Made by a program: the position numbers and the translations under genes. The notes below the pieces were generated by a model. That model was given only the letters and a program-made list of their open reading frames with translations, was not told where the DNA came from and did no database searches. Source: Thermobacillus xylanilyticus (lineage in GTDB: Bacteria > Bacillota > Bacilli > Paenibacillales > Paenibacillaceae). Taken from it: a stretch of 62,848 bases of DNA. The stretch spans positions 28,415-91,262 of the forward strand of contig NZ_CAJRAY010000080.1 of assembly GCF_907165215.1 (NCBI RefSeq), in the 5' to 3' direction. Below, piece by piece: positions 46,940 to 55,969 of this stretch; within the stretch, counting starts at the first letter, position 1, and every line of letters starts with the position of its first letter.

Positions 46940-48358
46940 TCACGTCTTGCCGGCAAAGCGCTTCGCCAGTTTGACCCGGAACAGCGTGTTTCCCGGGGAA
47001 GATTCAAGGGTCAGCTCACCTTCGTGCCATTCGATCGCCTTCTTCGCAATCGTTAGGCCGAGCCCCGTGCCGCCGTCGCTTTTGCGCGACGCATCTCCGC
47101 GCACAAAGGCTTCAAACACCCGCTCCCGCAATTCGGCCGGTATGCCGACGCCGTTGTCCCATACGACCAGCTCGACATGATCGGCCGCATCTTCCAACTC
47201 CAGCCGGACCGCCGTCCCTCCGGGATTGTACTTGATCGCGTTGGACAGCAAATTGGAAATCGCCCGGTAGAGCAGGCCGGGATTGAACGAGAGGTTCACC
47301 TCGTGCGCGGGAATCTTCCAGTTGAACACCATCCCTTTCTCCTCGAACTGATCGTAGAAGTCGGCGGCAAGCTGGCGGACGAACTCCGCCAGGTCCCGCT
47401 CTTCGGTCGTCATTTTGTAATCGGGGCTTTCCAGTTTGGACAGCTCGAATACCTCTTCGATCAGTTCCGTCACCAGCTCCGCCTTGTCATGGATCAGGGC
47501 GAGATACCGCTGCTTCTTCGTTTCATCCCGGATCAGCCCCAATTGCAGCGCCTTCGCATACCCCTGGATGGTCGTGATCGGCGTTTTCAGATCATGGGAA
47601 ATGTCGACGAGCATCCGCCGTTTGCTTTCCTCCAACCGTTGCTTCTCTTGCTCCGCTTTCTCCAGCCGGTCCGCCATCAAGTTGAAATGCTCCTGGATGA
47701 CCGCCAATTCATAATTCGCCTCATACCGGAGCCGCTTCTTGTAATTCCCGTTTCCGATGCTGCGAATGCCCGCCGCGATGGCGCTCAGCGGATTCGTGAA
47801 CTTGGCCGCCGTCCAGCGGCTGTAGCCGTACACGTTCAGCACGAGCAGCAGGACGAACAAGGCCAGCATCCCGATCGACCATTTCATGAAGTCGGCGACT
47901 TGCCGGTCCGTCATGTTATTGACCGCGAAATGCTGCGACAGATGGCTCTTGGGAAGCTTCACCAGACAGTAATGAGCTTCACCGTTCACGGTCCGGAAGG
48001 GTGTCATGCTTACCCAATAGGGGTTGTCCTCTCCGTCGCGGAACAGGTTCATCATCGCCGGCAACGTGTATTGATCGGTTTGATCCTGCTTGCGCCCTTT
48101 GACATACACGACGCGCAACTGTTCATCCAGAATTTCGACCCAGCCTTCGAATCGCTCAATCGTGTCCGACGGAATGTCCCGGTAATCCGGCCGCACCACC
48201 TCGCTCGCCCGGATCATCGGCACGGCCGCATCGAACAGCTTGCGGTCGACGCGCTGCTGCCACAGCGCGAAGAGGAAGACATCCAGGAGGATAATGGTGA
48301 AGGCGAAGAACACATAACTGCGGGTCAAGGCGTAAAAAATGCTATTTCGTCTGCTCAT
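46940..48358 (-). CDS. Membrane sensor histidine kinase, VanS-like
   Basis: The protein has 472 residues. The start at 48358 follows AAGAGGGAAG. There are two membrane segments (about 12-32 and 160-180) flanking an extracellular sensor region, then a HAMP domain, HisKA with the phospho-acceptor in VDISHDLKTPITTIQGYAKAL and a HATPase domain (NLLSNAIKYNPGG, WDNGVGIPAEL, GTGLGLTIAKKA). It overlaps the regulator gene by 17 bases and would phosphorylate it. The next genes on the other strand are cell-wall-related, so an envelope stimulus is plausible. Confidence 0.93.
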   Translation of the reverse strand: MSRRNSIFYALTRSYVFFAFTIILLDVFLFALWQQRVDRKLFDAAVPMIRASEVVRPDYRDIPSDTIERFEGWVEILDEQLRVVYVKGRKQDQTDQYTLPAMMNLFRDGEDNPYWVSMTPFRTVNGEAHYCLVKLPKSHLSQHFAVNNMTDRQVADFMKWSIGMLALFVLLLVLNVYGYSRWTAAKFTNPLSAIAAGIRSIGNGNYKKRLRYEANYELAVIQEHFNLMADRLEKAEQEKQRLEESKRRMLVDISHDLKTPITTIQGYAKALQLGLIRDETKKQRYLALIHDKAELVTELIEEVFELSKLESPDYKMTTEERDLAEFVRQLAADFYDQFEEKGMVFNWKIPAHEVNLSFNPGLLYRAISNLLSNAIKYNPGGTAVRLELEDAADHVELVVWDNGVGIPAELRERVFEAFVRGDASRKSDGGTGLGLTIAKKAIEWHEGELTLESSPGNTLFRVKLAKRFAGKT

Positions 48359-49064
48359 CCAGTTCTTCCCTCTTCGCGAACCGGTACCCCAGACCGCGAA
48401 TGTTTTTCAGGTAAACCGGGGATCTGGGGTTGTCTTCAATCTTGTCGCGCAGCCGGCTGATCTGCACCATGATGGTGTTGTCGTCCGCAATGTAGGTGTC
48501 TCCCCAGACCCGCTCGAAGATCTGCTTCTTGGTGAAAATCCGTCCGGGCTCGTCGGTGAACATTTTCAGCAATTTGTATTCCGTTGCGCTGAGCGCGACG
48601 GGCTGTCCTCTCTTGTAGAGAAGGCAAGCGCGGTGATCCAGCGTCAGGCCGCCGATCGACGTCACGGCATCCGCGTCGCCCGCGCCGGAATCGTTGAACT
48701 CGTAATAGCGCCTCAGCTGCGCCTTGATCCGCGCGACGCATTCGAGCGGGTTGAACGGCTTGGTCATATAATCATCCGCGCCGATGCCGAGGCCTTTGAT
48801 CTTGTCCACATCTTCATTTCTCGCGGACAGGATGATAATCGGCATCTTGCAGGCTTTGCGAATCTGCTGGATCAGTTGAAAACCGTCCATCCGGGGCATC
48901 ATGATGTCGATCACCGCGAGATCGACCTGATGCCGCTCAATCAGCTCCCAGGCGGCCTGTCCGTCATGCGCCTCGATGAGTTCAAACTGTTCCGACTCCA
49001 GGAAGATCCTCAGCAATTCGATGATATCCGGCTCGTCATCCGCGATCAGTATCTTTTTTCGCAC
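48342..49064 (-). CDS. OmpR-family response regulator, VanR-like
   Basis: The protein has 240 residues. The GTG at 49064 with AGGAGGG six bases upstream is preferred over the ATG at 49082. The receiver has DDEPDI acidic residues, the phospho-acceptor in LAVIDIMMPRMDG, and K in MTKPFNP. The winged helix at the C terminus ends with MVQISRLRDKIEDNP..IRGLGYRF. It pairs with the downstream kinase. The divergent 49236 gene shares its upstream region and is a good target candidate. Confidence 0.94.
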   Translation of the reverse strand: MRKKILIADDEPDIIELLRIFLESEQFELIEAHDGQAAWELIERHQVDLAVIDIMMPRMDGFQLIQQIRKACKMPIIILSARNEDVDKIKGLGIGADDYMTKPFNPLECVARIKAQLRRYYEFNDSGAGDADAVTSIGGLTLDHRACLLYKRGQPVALSATEYKLLKMFTDEPGRIFTKKQIFERVWGDTYIADDNTIMVQISRLRDKIEDNPRSPVYLKNIRGLGYRFAKREELDEQTK

Positions 49065-49235
49065 ACGGTTTCCCTCCTGCATGGTTCAGAAAATCAATTA
49101 TACGCCCGGCGCTTCTCTCCTTCCGTGTAAGGTAATTTTAAGATTGCGGCAAGTTGCCTGAAAGTCTGCGGCGGTAGAATGAAGATGCCCCTTACCGGTA
49201 GTTGACGATTTCATCACAGGAGGATTGCGAGAGAG

Positions 49236-51272
49236 ATGCAGAACACGAGGATTGTCCGGCAAATGTTTCTGTTGCCCGTGCTTATCTTCGCATTGCTGTT
49301 CATCCCGTTGGCCGGCGCGAATGCCGTGCCGCAGGAGGCGGATTCGCCGCCGCCGCAACCGCCCGGACTTGCGGACCCCGAAGAACTTGAGGCGTTTGCC
49401 GATCGTTTCTTCCAGAAGCGCGAAATCATGGAGAAGCAAATTCCGGGCGCCGTGCTGGTGATCGTCAAGGACGGCGATGTCTGGCTTGCGAAAGGTTACG
49501 GCTACGCGGATCTGGAGAACCGGGTGCCCGTCGATCCGGAGAACACCCTTTTCCGCCTCGCCTCGATCACCAAGGTGTTCACCGCCGTTTCGGTCATGCA
49601 GCAGGTGGAGCAAGGGAAGATCGCGCTGGATCAAGACGTCCGGCGCTATCTGGGGGACATTCGGCTGGAAAACAAAACGAACACGCCCCTTACCGTGGAA
49701 CATCTGCTCACCCATTCGACCGGGTTCGACCGGGTGGATTCCCCGCCGGGCGGCCTGATCAAGTTCGATCCCGAGGAAGCCGATTCGCTGGAGGACTATG
49801 TCAGAACGTATCTGCCCGCCGTCGTCCGCAAGCCGGGCGAAGCGTATATCTATGACAACAACGCTTCAATGCTGCAAGGGTATATCGTTCAACGCGTGAC
49901 GGGCATGCCGTTCTCGCAATACCTGGAGGAGCATCTGTTCAAGCCCCTGGGCATGAAGCATACCTCGCTGCTGGTCACGGAGGAAAATCTGGGCAGGCTG
50001 GCAACCGCTTATGTGGATCAGAATGTGCCGCTGCCCTTCTATTCGATCAATCCGGTCGAAAACCCGCAGGGCGGCATCGTATCCACCGGCAGCGACATGG
50101 CCCGGTTCATGCTGGCGCTCCTGAACGGCGGCACGTTGGACGGCGCGCAAATTTTGAAGCCGGAAACGATCCGGACGATGCAGACGCCGAAACGGAGCAT
50201 TCACCCGAAAGTGCCGCAAATCGGGTACGGGTTCGAATTTGCGTTCCATGAGGCGTTCAACGGACAGTCCGTTGTCGGCAAGGGCGGCGATCTTCCCGGC
50301 TACTCGTCCTGGATGTACCTGCTTCCGGAGCAGAACATCGGCATCTTCATCGCCTACAACAAGACCGAAAATGATGACATGACGGATGCGCGGGAGCTTT
50401 TCTTCAAGGCATTCATGAACCATTACTTCCCGGCTGCCGGACAGCCGGCCGATTATCCATCGGAGGCCGAACAATTGAAACGCTTCGAAGGCCTGTATCG
50501 CGATCTGCGCGTCGGCTATGTCGTCACCCGGGTCTACGTCGGCGACGACGGGCAGCTGACGGCGGAAAATCTGCTGGGCCGGCAGAAGCTCCGCCAGATC
50601 GATCCGCTGCTGTTCCTCGACGAGGAAGGCGCGCCCGTGGCCTTCAAAGAAGGCGAAAGCGGCGAGATCCGGTATATGTACAGCCGCGCCAACATCGTCA
50701 GTTGGTCGGAGAAGATGCCCGAACCGGCGCCTTTCCGCGATGTCGACGCGCAGCATCCCTACGCCGCGTACATTAACTACCTGCACCAGCTGCAGATTGT
50801 GCAAGGCAATGCGGACGGCACGTTCGCGCCGGACCAACCGATTACGCGCGCCGAATTTATCGCATGGGTGCTCGATTGGCTCGGCATTCCGGGTTACAAC
50901 AGTCCGGCGCCGTGGTTCCGTGATATTGCAGGCCATCCGTTGGCCGGCGAGATCCAGGCCGCTACGGACGCGCTGCTGGTGACGGGGACGCCGTCCGGCG
51001 ACTTCCATCCGGATCAGGTGATCACCCGGCAGGAAGCGGCCGTCATCATCTGGCGGCTGATGGCGCAGCTCGGCTTCCAGCCGATGGAGGCGCCCGTAAC
51101 GGACGAGACTGATGAATGGGCCGCCGAAGCCGTGATGAACATGGTCGCTTATGAGCTGTACGGTCCGGAAGTGCAGCCTGACGCAAGCGGAGCGGTCGAC
51201 TATCAGTCGAAGCGTCCGATGACCCGCCAGGAAGCGGCGGCGTTGATCTATCAGATCAGCATGTTCTTCTGA
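49236..51272 (+). CDS. SLH-anchored beta-lactamase-fold serine hydrolase
   Basis: The protein has 678 residues with a signal peptide (VRQMFLLPVLIFALLFIPLAGANA). The catalytic domain has SITK (Ser110, Lys113) and the YxN motif YDN (Tyr206, Asn208), the class C beta-lactamase/esterase pattern. GKGGDLPGYSSWM supplies the late motif. A lipocalin-like tail (about 400-490) leads to SLH repeats (FRDVDAQHPY.., GNADGTFAPDQPITRAEF, PDQVITRQEAAVIIWRLM), so it acts at the surface. It is divergent from the VanSR-like pair. The substrate may be a D-amino-acid peptide or an ester; it is not decided by the sequence. Confidence 0.9.
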   Translation: MQNTRIVRQMFLLPVLIFALLFIPLAGANAVPQEADSPPPQPPGLADPEELEAFADRFFQKREIMEKQIPGAVLVIVKDGDVWLAKGYGYADLENRVPVDPENTLFRLASITKVFTAVSVMQQVEQGKIALDQDVRRYLGDIRLENKTNTPLTVEHLLTHSTGFDRVDSPPGGLIKFDPEEADSLEDYVRTYLPAVVRKPGEAYIYDNNASMLQGYIVQRVTGMPFSQYLEEHLFKPLGMKHTSLLVTEENLGRLATAYVDQNVPLPFYSINPVENPQGGIVSTGSDMARFMLALLNGGTLDGAQILKPETIRTMQTPKRSIHPKVPQIGYGFEFAFHEAFNGQSVVGKGGDLPGYSSWMYLLPEQNIGIFIAYNKTENDDMTDARELFFKAFMNHYFPAAGQPADYPSEAEQLKRFEGLYRDLRVGYVVTRVYVGDDGQLTAENLLGRQKLRQIDPLLFLDEEGAPVAFKEGESGEIRYMYSRANIVSWSEKMPEPAPFRDVDAQHPYAAYINYLHQLQIVQGNADGTFAPDQPITRAEFIAWVLDWLGIPGYNSPAPWFRDIAGHPLAGEIQAATDALLVTGTPSGDFHPDQVITRQEAAVIIWRLMAQLGFQPMEAPVTDETDEWAAEAVMNMVAYELYGPEVQPDASGAVDYQSKRPMTRQEAAALIYQISMFF

Positions 51273-51299
51273 TGCGCATACAGCACGCCTTTCACAAAA

Positions 51300-51335
51300 A
51301 AATCCCCGTGGTTCATTTGAACCAGGGGGATTTCA
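51300..51335 (+). terminator. Rho-independent terminator
   Basis: An interrupted stem AAATCCCC-GT-GGTTC / GAACC-AG-GGGGATTT with loop ATTT is followed by CATT. Strong pairing, short T tail. Confidence 0.88.
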
Positions 51336-51499
51336 TTCATGTCCGGTTATTTGTTCATCTATAACCGAAATCACGCATAAAAGTCTTTTATATCCGCTAT
51401 ATTTCATTGCCTGGTTGACAGAGGGAGTAAAGGGTTTGTTAAATTTTCTATAATCGATCTAGTAGGGTAATATAAACCATTCAACAAGGTGAGCTGCCG

Positions 51500-52005
51500 A
51501 TGCCTTTTACCATCGTCCGTCAGGACATCACGAAAATGAACGTCGACGCGAGCTGCGGATGGGCGGCGGCGTCTGCGGCGCGATCTTCAGGGCGGCCGGA
51601 CCGGCCGAGATGCAAGCGGCCTGCGACCGGCTCGCCCCGATCCGGACCGGCGAGGCGGTGATCACGCCAGGCTTTGCCTTGCCCGCGAAGCACGTCATTC
51701 ATGCGGCGGGGCCGATCTACAACCGTCAACGAGCGGCGGAATGCGAGCGGCTTCTCCGCTCCGCTTACCTCCATTCGCTTCGGCTTGCCGCCCTGCACAA
51801 GTGCGAAAGCATCGCCTTCCCGTTGATCTCGAGCGGCATCTACGGTTACCCCAAGGCCGAAGCGCTGCAGGTCGCGGTCTCGGCGATCCGGGATTTCCTC
51901 GCACGCGCTGAACGTGATATGGATGTATATCTTGTCGTGTTCGACGAAGAATCGATTCGTATCAGCGAGGAACAGTTCGGCGAATTTACCCGTTTCGGGC
52001 ACTGA
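51500..52005 (+). pseudogene. Macro-domain (ADP-ribose-binding) gene with an internal deletion
   Basis: ATG 51500 starts MPFTIVRQDITKMNVDA, the standard beginning of a macro-domain protein. The next block in all such proteins, A-I-V-N-A-A-N, is missing. The sequence jumps at about 51549 to ELRMGGGVCGAIFRAAG in another frame (open from 51559). The rest is intact: HVIHAAGPIY, SIAFPLISSGIYGYPKAEA, VYLVVFDEE. The deletion removes the ADP-ribose contact loop and shifts the frame, so both the fold and the product should be lost. Confidence 0.85.
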
Positions 52006-52165
52006 TTTCGGGACACAAATTGACGCCGTCGTCCGGCGGCGATCGCAATGGTTCTTCGTTTTGCGGCAACGAATCGATTTTTAATAAGCGAACATTCTGG
52101 CTGACGTTTCATTGTGAATAAGACCTATGATTTGAGCCTTGCTTGAAGAATAGGAGTCGGGAACA

Positions 52166-52930
52166 ATGAAGAGCGGAATTTCCTTGTTAAACTTCGACGG
52201 TACGCTGCAAAAACAGACATTGCTGCGGAGATACCCGGTCGAGTGGATCGATTTCTCCGATTTGCGCGGTTGCCGCGGCTACTGCGCTTCTGATTCCCTC
52301 TGCAAAATTCAGAAACGGCTGCGTTCAAGAAAACATCGGCGCGTCACGCTGATCGGCAATGGGAACTACCACTACGTCACCTATGTGCTGTTGTCCGAAA
52401 TTCGGCAGCCGTTCTCGCTTGTTCTGTTCGACCACCATACCGACCTTGCACCGGAGGGGGAAATCCCGATCCTTTCCTGCGGCTCGTGGGTCAGCCATGC
52501 GCTGAGGACGCTTCCGCTGCTCAATCGCGTGGTCATCGTCGGCGCCAGCGCTCCGGGCAGCCGCCAGGCAGCCGGCATGCCCGGCAATGTCACCGTCATC
52601 TCCGAGCAAGAGGTCCGGCGCATGTCCGCGGCGGAGATCGAGCGGGCCATCCGCGCCGCCGTGCCCGATCAGCCGATTTATATCAGCGTGGACAAAGACG
52701 TGTTGAATCGGGACAACGCGGCCACGGACTGGGATCAAGGCAGCATGACGCTGCGGCAGCTGCTGGATGCGATCCGGGAGTTGAAACGGACCCGTCCGCT
52801 CGCGGGGGCGGACGTTTGCGGGGAACTGCCCCTGTCTCCCGTCGATTTACTGTCCGGCGAACAGGTGCGGCATCTGAAGAAGAACGAACTCGCCAACAAG
52901 GCGATCGTCGACGTGCTCCTGGCGGGTTGA
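52166..52930 (+). CDS. Arginase/agmatinase-superfamily protein
   Basis: The protein has 254 residues, start behind AGGAG. The ureohydrolase metal sites are visible: LFDHHTD (DxHxD, about residue 90) and ISVDKDVLNRDNAATDWDQG (SxDxD, about residue 173). It lacks the usual long N-terminal half with the first histidine in its normal context (GNGNYHYVTY supplies a histidine). It is shorter than classical arginase (about 300). The substrate is uncertain; many such short members act on unknown guanidino or formimino compounds. Confidence 0.85.
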   Translation: MKSGISLLNFDGTLQKQTLLRRYPVEWIDFSDLRGCRGYCASDSLCKIQKRLRSRKHRRVTLIGNGNYHYVTYVLLSEIRQPFSLVLFDHHTDLAPEGEIPILSCGSWVSHALRTLPLLNRVVIVGASAPGSRQAAGMPGNVTVISEQEVRRMSAAEIERAIRAAVPDQPIYISVDKDVLNRDNAATDWDQGSMTLRQLLDAIRELKRTRPLAGADVCGELPLSPVDLLSGEQVRHLKKNELANKAIVDVLLAG

Positions 52931-52954
52931 TTCAACACCCGGCAGGCGGGTTGA

Positions 52955-53341
52955 TCAACGGCTGAACGTATGTCCCGCCTTCTCCAATACGGCTTTCGCT
53001 TGTTCCAGGGCGTGGCTCTTGATCAGGATATAATCCGTATTGTAGGTTGCGATCGCGAAAATGCTGATCCCGGCTTCGGCCAGCGGGCCGGCCAGCGATG
53101 CAAGAATTCCGGTCAGGCTGAAGTCCAGTACGCCCTCATCGATCTTGATGCACCGGAACTCGCTTTCGATGTTCGCGAACTCCTCGCTGTCCGGCAGGCG
53201 TTCGGAAGGAACGACGATGGAAAGCTCTTCGTCCGTCCGGGTAATGGAGACGAACCGGCCGCTTGCGGCCCATGACGGGATCGGATCGGTCGGCGGCAAT
53301 TTGATGACGGAGAAAGCGGCATCCAGGATTTTCAGATTCAT
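52955..53341 (-). CDS. ACT-domain protein
   Basis: The protein has 128 residues. The start at 53341 has AAGGAG upstream on the minus strand, so the longer frame reaching 53962 is not used. Two ACT-like units are visible: LSIVVPSERLPDSEEFANIESEFRCIKI and LDFSLTGILASLAGPLAEAGISIFAIATYNTDYILIK, the latter being the amino-acid-binding ACT pattern. The protein resembles small ACT_7 proteins that bind amino acids; a regulated partner is not evident. Confidence 0.88.
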   Translation of the reverse strand: MNLKILDAAFSVIKLPPTDPIPSWAASGRFVSITRTDEELSIVVPSERLPDSEEFANIESEFRCIKIDEGVLDFSLTGILASLAGPLAEAGISIFAIATYNTDYILIKSHALEQAKAVLEKAGHTFSR

Positions 53342-53479
53342 GACTTGAGTTCTCCTTTTTGAGGATATTTTGACAGCATCCCGAATCTCTCGCAAGCATC
53401 GAGTTCCTTTTCCGGGCGATTTGATATAAAATCCTGAGCGGGGAAGACACCACACATTTTGCAACAAGGAGCAGACGCC

Positions 53480-53947
53480 ATGTACAGAACCGTGCAAGAT
53501 TTCCTCCATGATTGGTCGCACTCCGCACAAGGCACGCTCAAGGTGCTGCAGTCGCTCACGGATGAGAAAATGGATCAGGCCATTGTGGAAGGGCACAACA
53601 CGCTCGGATGGCTTGGCTGGCACCTGGCGACCGCACCGGCATTTTTCATGAAGCAGGTCGGCCTCGCCATTGAACCGGCAGGCAGCGAACGGCCCGGCAA
53701 AGCAGCGGAAATCGTGAAGGCCTACACCAAGACGGCCGAGGACGTCAAGCGGGCGGTGGAGCAGCAGCTTACGGATGAGAAAATGGTCGAAAACGTGGAA
53801 ACCTTCGCCGGCGCCGTACCGCGCGGCGCGATGCTGAGAACCTTGATCGACCATCAAACCCACCATCGCGGGCAGATGACCGTGCTTCTCCGCCAGGCCG
53901 GACTGCCGGTACCGGGGGTTCTCGGCCCGACCAAAGAAGGGAACTGA
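53480..53947 (+). CDS. DinB-family metal-binding protein
   Basis: The protein has 155 residues. The ATG at 53480 with AAGGAG is preferred over the in-frame 53459 start. The three histidines of the DinB four-helix bundle appear in GWHLATAP (about residue 43) and DHQTHHRGQM (about 124-133). DinB-like proteins of this type include thiol transferases that use bacillithiol, and damage-inducible proteins. No partner is apparent. It is convergent with the sirtuin gene through a shared terminator. Confidence 0.9.
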   Translation: MYRTVQDFLHDWSHSAQGTLKVLQSLTDEKMDQAIVEGHNTLGWLGWHLATAPAFFMKQVGLAIEPAGSERPGKAAEIVKAYTKTAEDVKRAVEQQLTDEKMVENVETFAGAVPRGAMLRTLIDHQTHHRGQMTVLLRQAGLPVPGVLGPTKEGN

Positions 53948-53964
53948 CCAGCAGACAAACAAGA

Positions 53965-54012
53965 AGCAGACGGATCATCCGAATCGATGCTCGGACGCCG
54001 TCTGCTTTTTTT
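53965..54012. terminator. Rho-independent terminator between convergent genes
   Basis: Stem AGCAGACGG / CCGTCTGCT with a 24-base loop is followed by seven T. It serves the DinB gene and overlaps the end of the minus-strand sirtuin. Confidence 0.9.
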
Positions 54013-54757
54013 ACGTCAGGCAAGCTTTCAACGTTTTCCCGATGCTGTCGTGAATGACCAGGCTGGCCGCGTGGTCATACGGCGTGGGAGACTTGTTGAT
54101 CAACACCAGATGTTTGCCCCGGAAAAACTGGATCAATCCCGCGGCGGGGTACACCCTCAGCGAGGTTCCGGCAACAATCAGCACGTCCGCCTGCTCGATA
54201 TACCGCCTGGCTTTCTCCAGAACCCCCGTATCCAGACTTTCTTCATACAGGACGACATCCGGCTTGACGATCCCGCCGCAGCGGCTGCACTTCGGCACAC
54301 CGGCCGATTCCAGCACGGCGTCCAGCGGGAAGAACTGTCCGCATGACATGCAGTAATTCCGGTGCACCGAGCCGTGCAGTTCGAGAACCTCCCGGCTTCC
54401 GGCCTGCTGATGAAGCCCGTCGATATTTTGCGTGATGACCGCTTTCAGCTTGCCCGCCTGCTCCAGCCTCGCCAGCGCCAGATGCGCCGGATTGGGCTTC
54501 GCGTCTTTATAGATCATCTTGTTCTTGTAGAAATCATAGAACTCCTCGGTATGCTGCATGAAGAACGTATGGGACAGAATTTCTTCCGGCGATAACTCGC
54601 GCTTTCCCACGCGTTCGGAGAAAAGGCCGCCGGCGCTTCGGAAGTCCGGGATGTTGCTCTCCGTCGAAACGCCGGCTCCACCGAAGAATACGATATTGTC
54701 CGATGCGTCCAGGATCGTCCGCAATTCCGCAAGTTTGTCCGCATGCGATGCATTCAA
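54011..54757 (-). CDS. NAD-dependent protein deacylase, Sir2/CobB family
   Basis: The protein has 248 residues. Sirtuin motifs are complete: FFGGAGVSTESNIPDFRS (NAD loop), TQNIDGLH, the catalytic histidine in LELHGSVH, a four-cysteine zinc site CMSCGQ..CSRCGG, and VAGTSLRVYPAAG and INK near the end. It removes acetyl or longer acyl groups from lysines using NAD. A second, more divergent sirtuin lies at 58629. A MerR remnant lies directly upstream. Confidence 0.95.
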   Translation of the reverse strand: MNASHADKLAELRTILDASDNIVFFGGAGVSTESNIPDFRSAGGLFSERVGKRELSPEEILSHTFFMQHTEEFYDFYKNKMIYKDAKPNPAHLALARLEQAGKLKAVITQNIDGLHQQAGSREVLELHGSVHRNYCMSCGQFFPLDAVLESAGVPKCSRCGGIVKPDVVLYEESLDTGVLEKARRYIEQADVLIVAGTSLRVYPAAGLIQFFRGKHLVLINKSPTPYDHAASLVIHDSIGKTLKACLT

Positions 54758-54836
54758 TCCGCGCTCACCTCCATCTCCTTAATCTACATCGCATCCGGCC
54801 AAACCGCAAACCGTCTTTCCGGCTTCCGACCAACGT

Positions 54837-55072
54837 TCAAGCCGTCTCGGCATACTTCACAGCCGCAGCGTACAAATAGCAGCTCAAGCCGACGTGCATG
54901 CCCTCCAGCACGCTGCGATGAAAATCGTCCTCCATGGCTCCAGCGCATGCTTGATGTCCCGCAGGCTGAAGCCGAGTTCCCGGTAGAACATGATCTGCTG
55001 CAGACGGGCGAGTTCCGTAAAGTATGCCCCAAGGTCGGAGTCAACCGGCCGGATCAAAATTTTGGGGTCCAA
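54837..55072 (-). pseudogene. MerR-family regulator remnant
   Basis: On the minus strand, GAYFTELARLQQIMFYRELGFSLRDIKHALE is the second helix-turn-helix half of a MerR protein (LxxIxFYRELGFSLxxI). The recognition helix upstream is missing, and after HALEPW the reading continues in another frame as MEDDFHRSVLEGMHVGLSCYLY to a stop near 54837. Both ends are lost or shifted, so no functional regulator remains. Confidence 0.7.
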
Positions 55073-55132
55073 ATAAAATGAAGCTCCAAGACGAAGCGGT
55101 GTCGACTTTGGAGCTTCTTGATTTGCACCAAC

Positions 55133-55801
55133 CTACGATTTCGTCCGGGTCGCCAGCAGCAGCACGAAGGCGAGGCAGATGAGGACCGCGCTCCACAGCC
55201 CCGCAAGCTGCAATTGATTCGTTTCCACCGCCGCGTAGATGGCGGTCGGAATGGTCCGGGTTCTGCCGGGAATGTTCCCGGCCACCATCAGGGTCGCGCC
55301 GAATTCCCCCAGCGCGCGCGCAAATCCCAGCACATAGGCTGTCGCGAGCGAACGCGCGGCGAGCGGGATCGTTATCCTGCACACCACCTGCCATTCGCTC
55401 GCGCCGTCCAGGCGCGCGGCTTCCTTGTATTCCTTCTGCACGGAGGCAAAACCGGCTTTCAGCGTCTGATAGACGAGCGGGAACGACACGACGACGGCGG
55501 CGACCACCGCGGCATACCAGGTGAAGATGACCGGCTGGTCGAACCACCACTCCCACAGCTTGCCGATCCAGCTCCTGCGGCCCAGGAGCAGAAGCAGGAG
55601 AAACCCCACGACGGTGGGCGGGAGGACAAGCGGCAGCATGAGGCTTGTCTCGAGCAATGTTTTTCCGATGAAGCGCCGTCCGCCAATGCTATGGGCGGCC
55701 CAGATCCCGAGGATCATGACCAGGATGCTGGCGATGAAGCTGACTTTGACCGAAAGCCAGATCGGCGAGACGAACGCATTCCAATCCAATGTCTGATCCA
55801 T
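55133..55801 (-). CDS. modB: Molybdate ABC transporter permease
   Basis: The ATG at 55801 gives 222 residues, close to the usual ModB length of about 225. The reading frame extends to a TTG at 55855, so the start is uncertain. Five or six membrane helices and the EAA-type loop KEYKEAARLDGASEWQVVCRITIPLAAR (about residues 125-152) are present, followed by FARALGEFGATLMVAGNIPGRTRTIP, a ModB signature. It imports molybdate for the MoeA/MobA genes that diverge from it. The usual modA and modC genes are absent from the window. Confidence 0.92.
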   Translation of the reverse strand: MDQTLDWNAFVSPIWLSVKVSFIASILVMILGIWAAHSIGGRRFIGKTLLETSLMLPLVLPPTVVGFLLLLLLGRRSWIGKLWEWWFDQPVIFTWYAAVVAAVVVSFPLVYQTLKAGFASVQKEYKEAARLDGASEWQVVCRITIPLAARSLATAYVLGFARALGEFGATLMVAGNIPGRTRTIPTAIYAAVETNQLQLAGLWSAVLICLAFVLLLATRTKS

Positions 55802-55858
55802 TTTCCACACCGAAGCCGCAATCTTGGAATATCCGCAGGCTTCATCTCCTTTCAATCC

Positions 55859-55867
55859 AGTATAGCA
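55859..55867 (-). promoter_or_regulatory. Extended -10 promoter for modB
   Basis: On the minus strand TG, one base, TATACT forms an extended -10 box. Transcription from it would start just after 55855, which argues against the TTG start there. Confidence 0.45.
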
Positions 55868-55969
55868 AGACCGGTTCTGAAATCGAAGAGCGCTTGCGCC
55901 GGATTCGCTCCGATGTCAAACTGTTCTTGTAGACGGCACCAACTGTTCGGACGAAAGGAATGCATCACT

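Noticed and set aside
49866..51008. A 380-codon minus-strand open frame opposite the SLH hydrolase
   Set aside because: The plus-strand frame has intact catalytic and SLH motifs; the minus frame has none.
52955..53962. A 335-residue minus-strand protein ending in the ACT domain
   Set aside because: The part beyond 53341 lies opposite the DinB gene and has no recognisable sequence; a good ribosome site marks the start at 53341.
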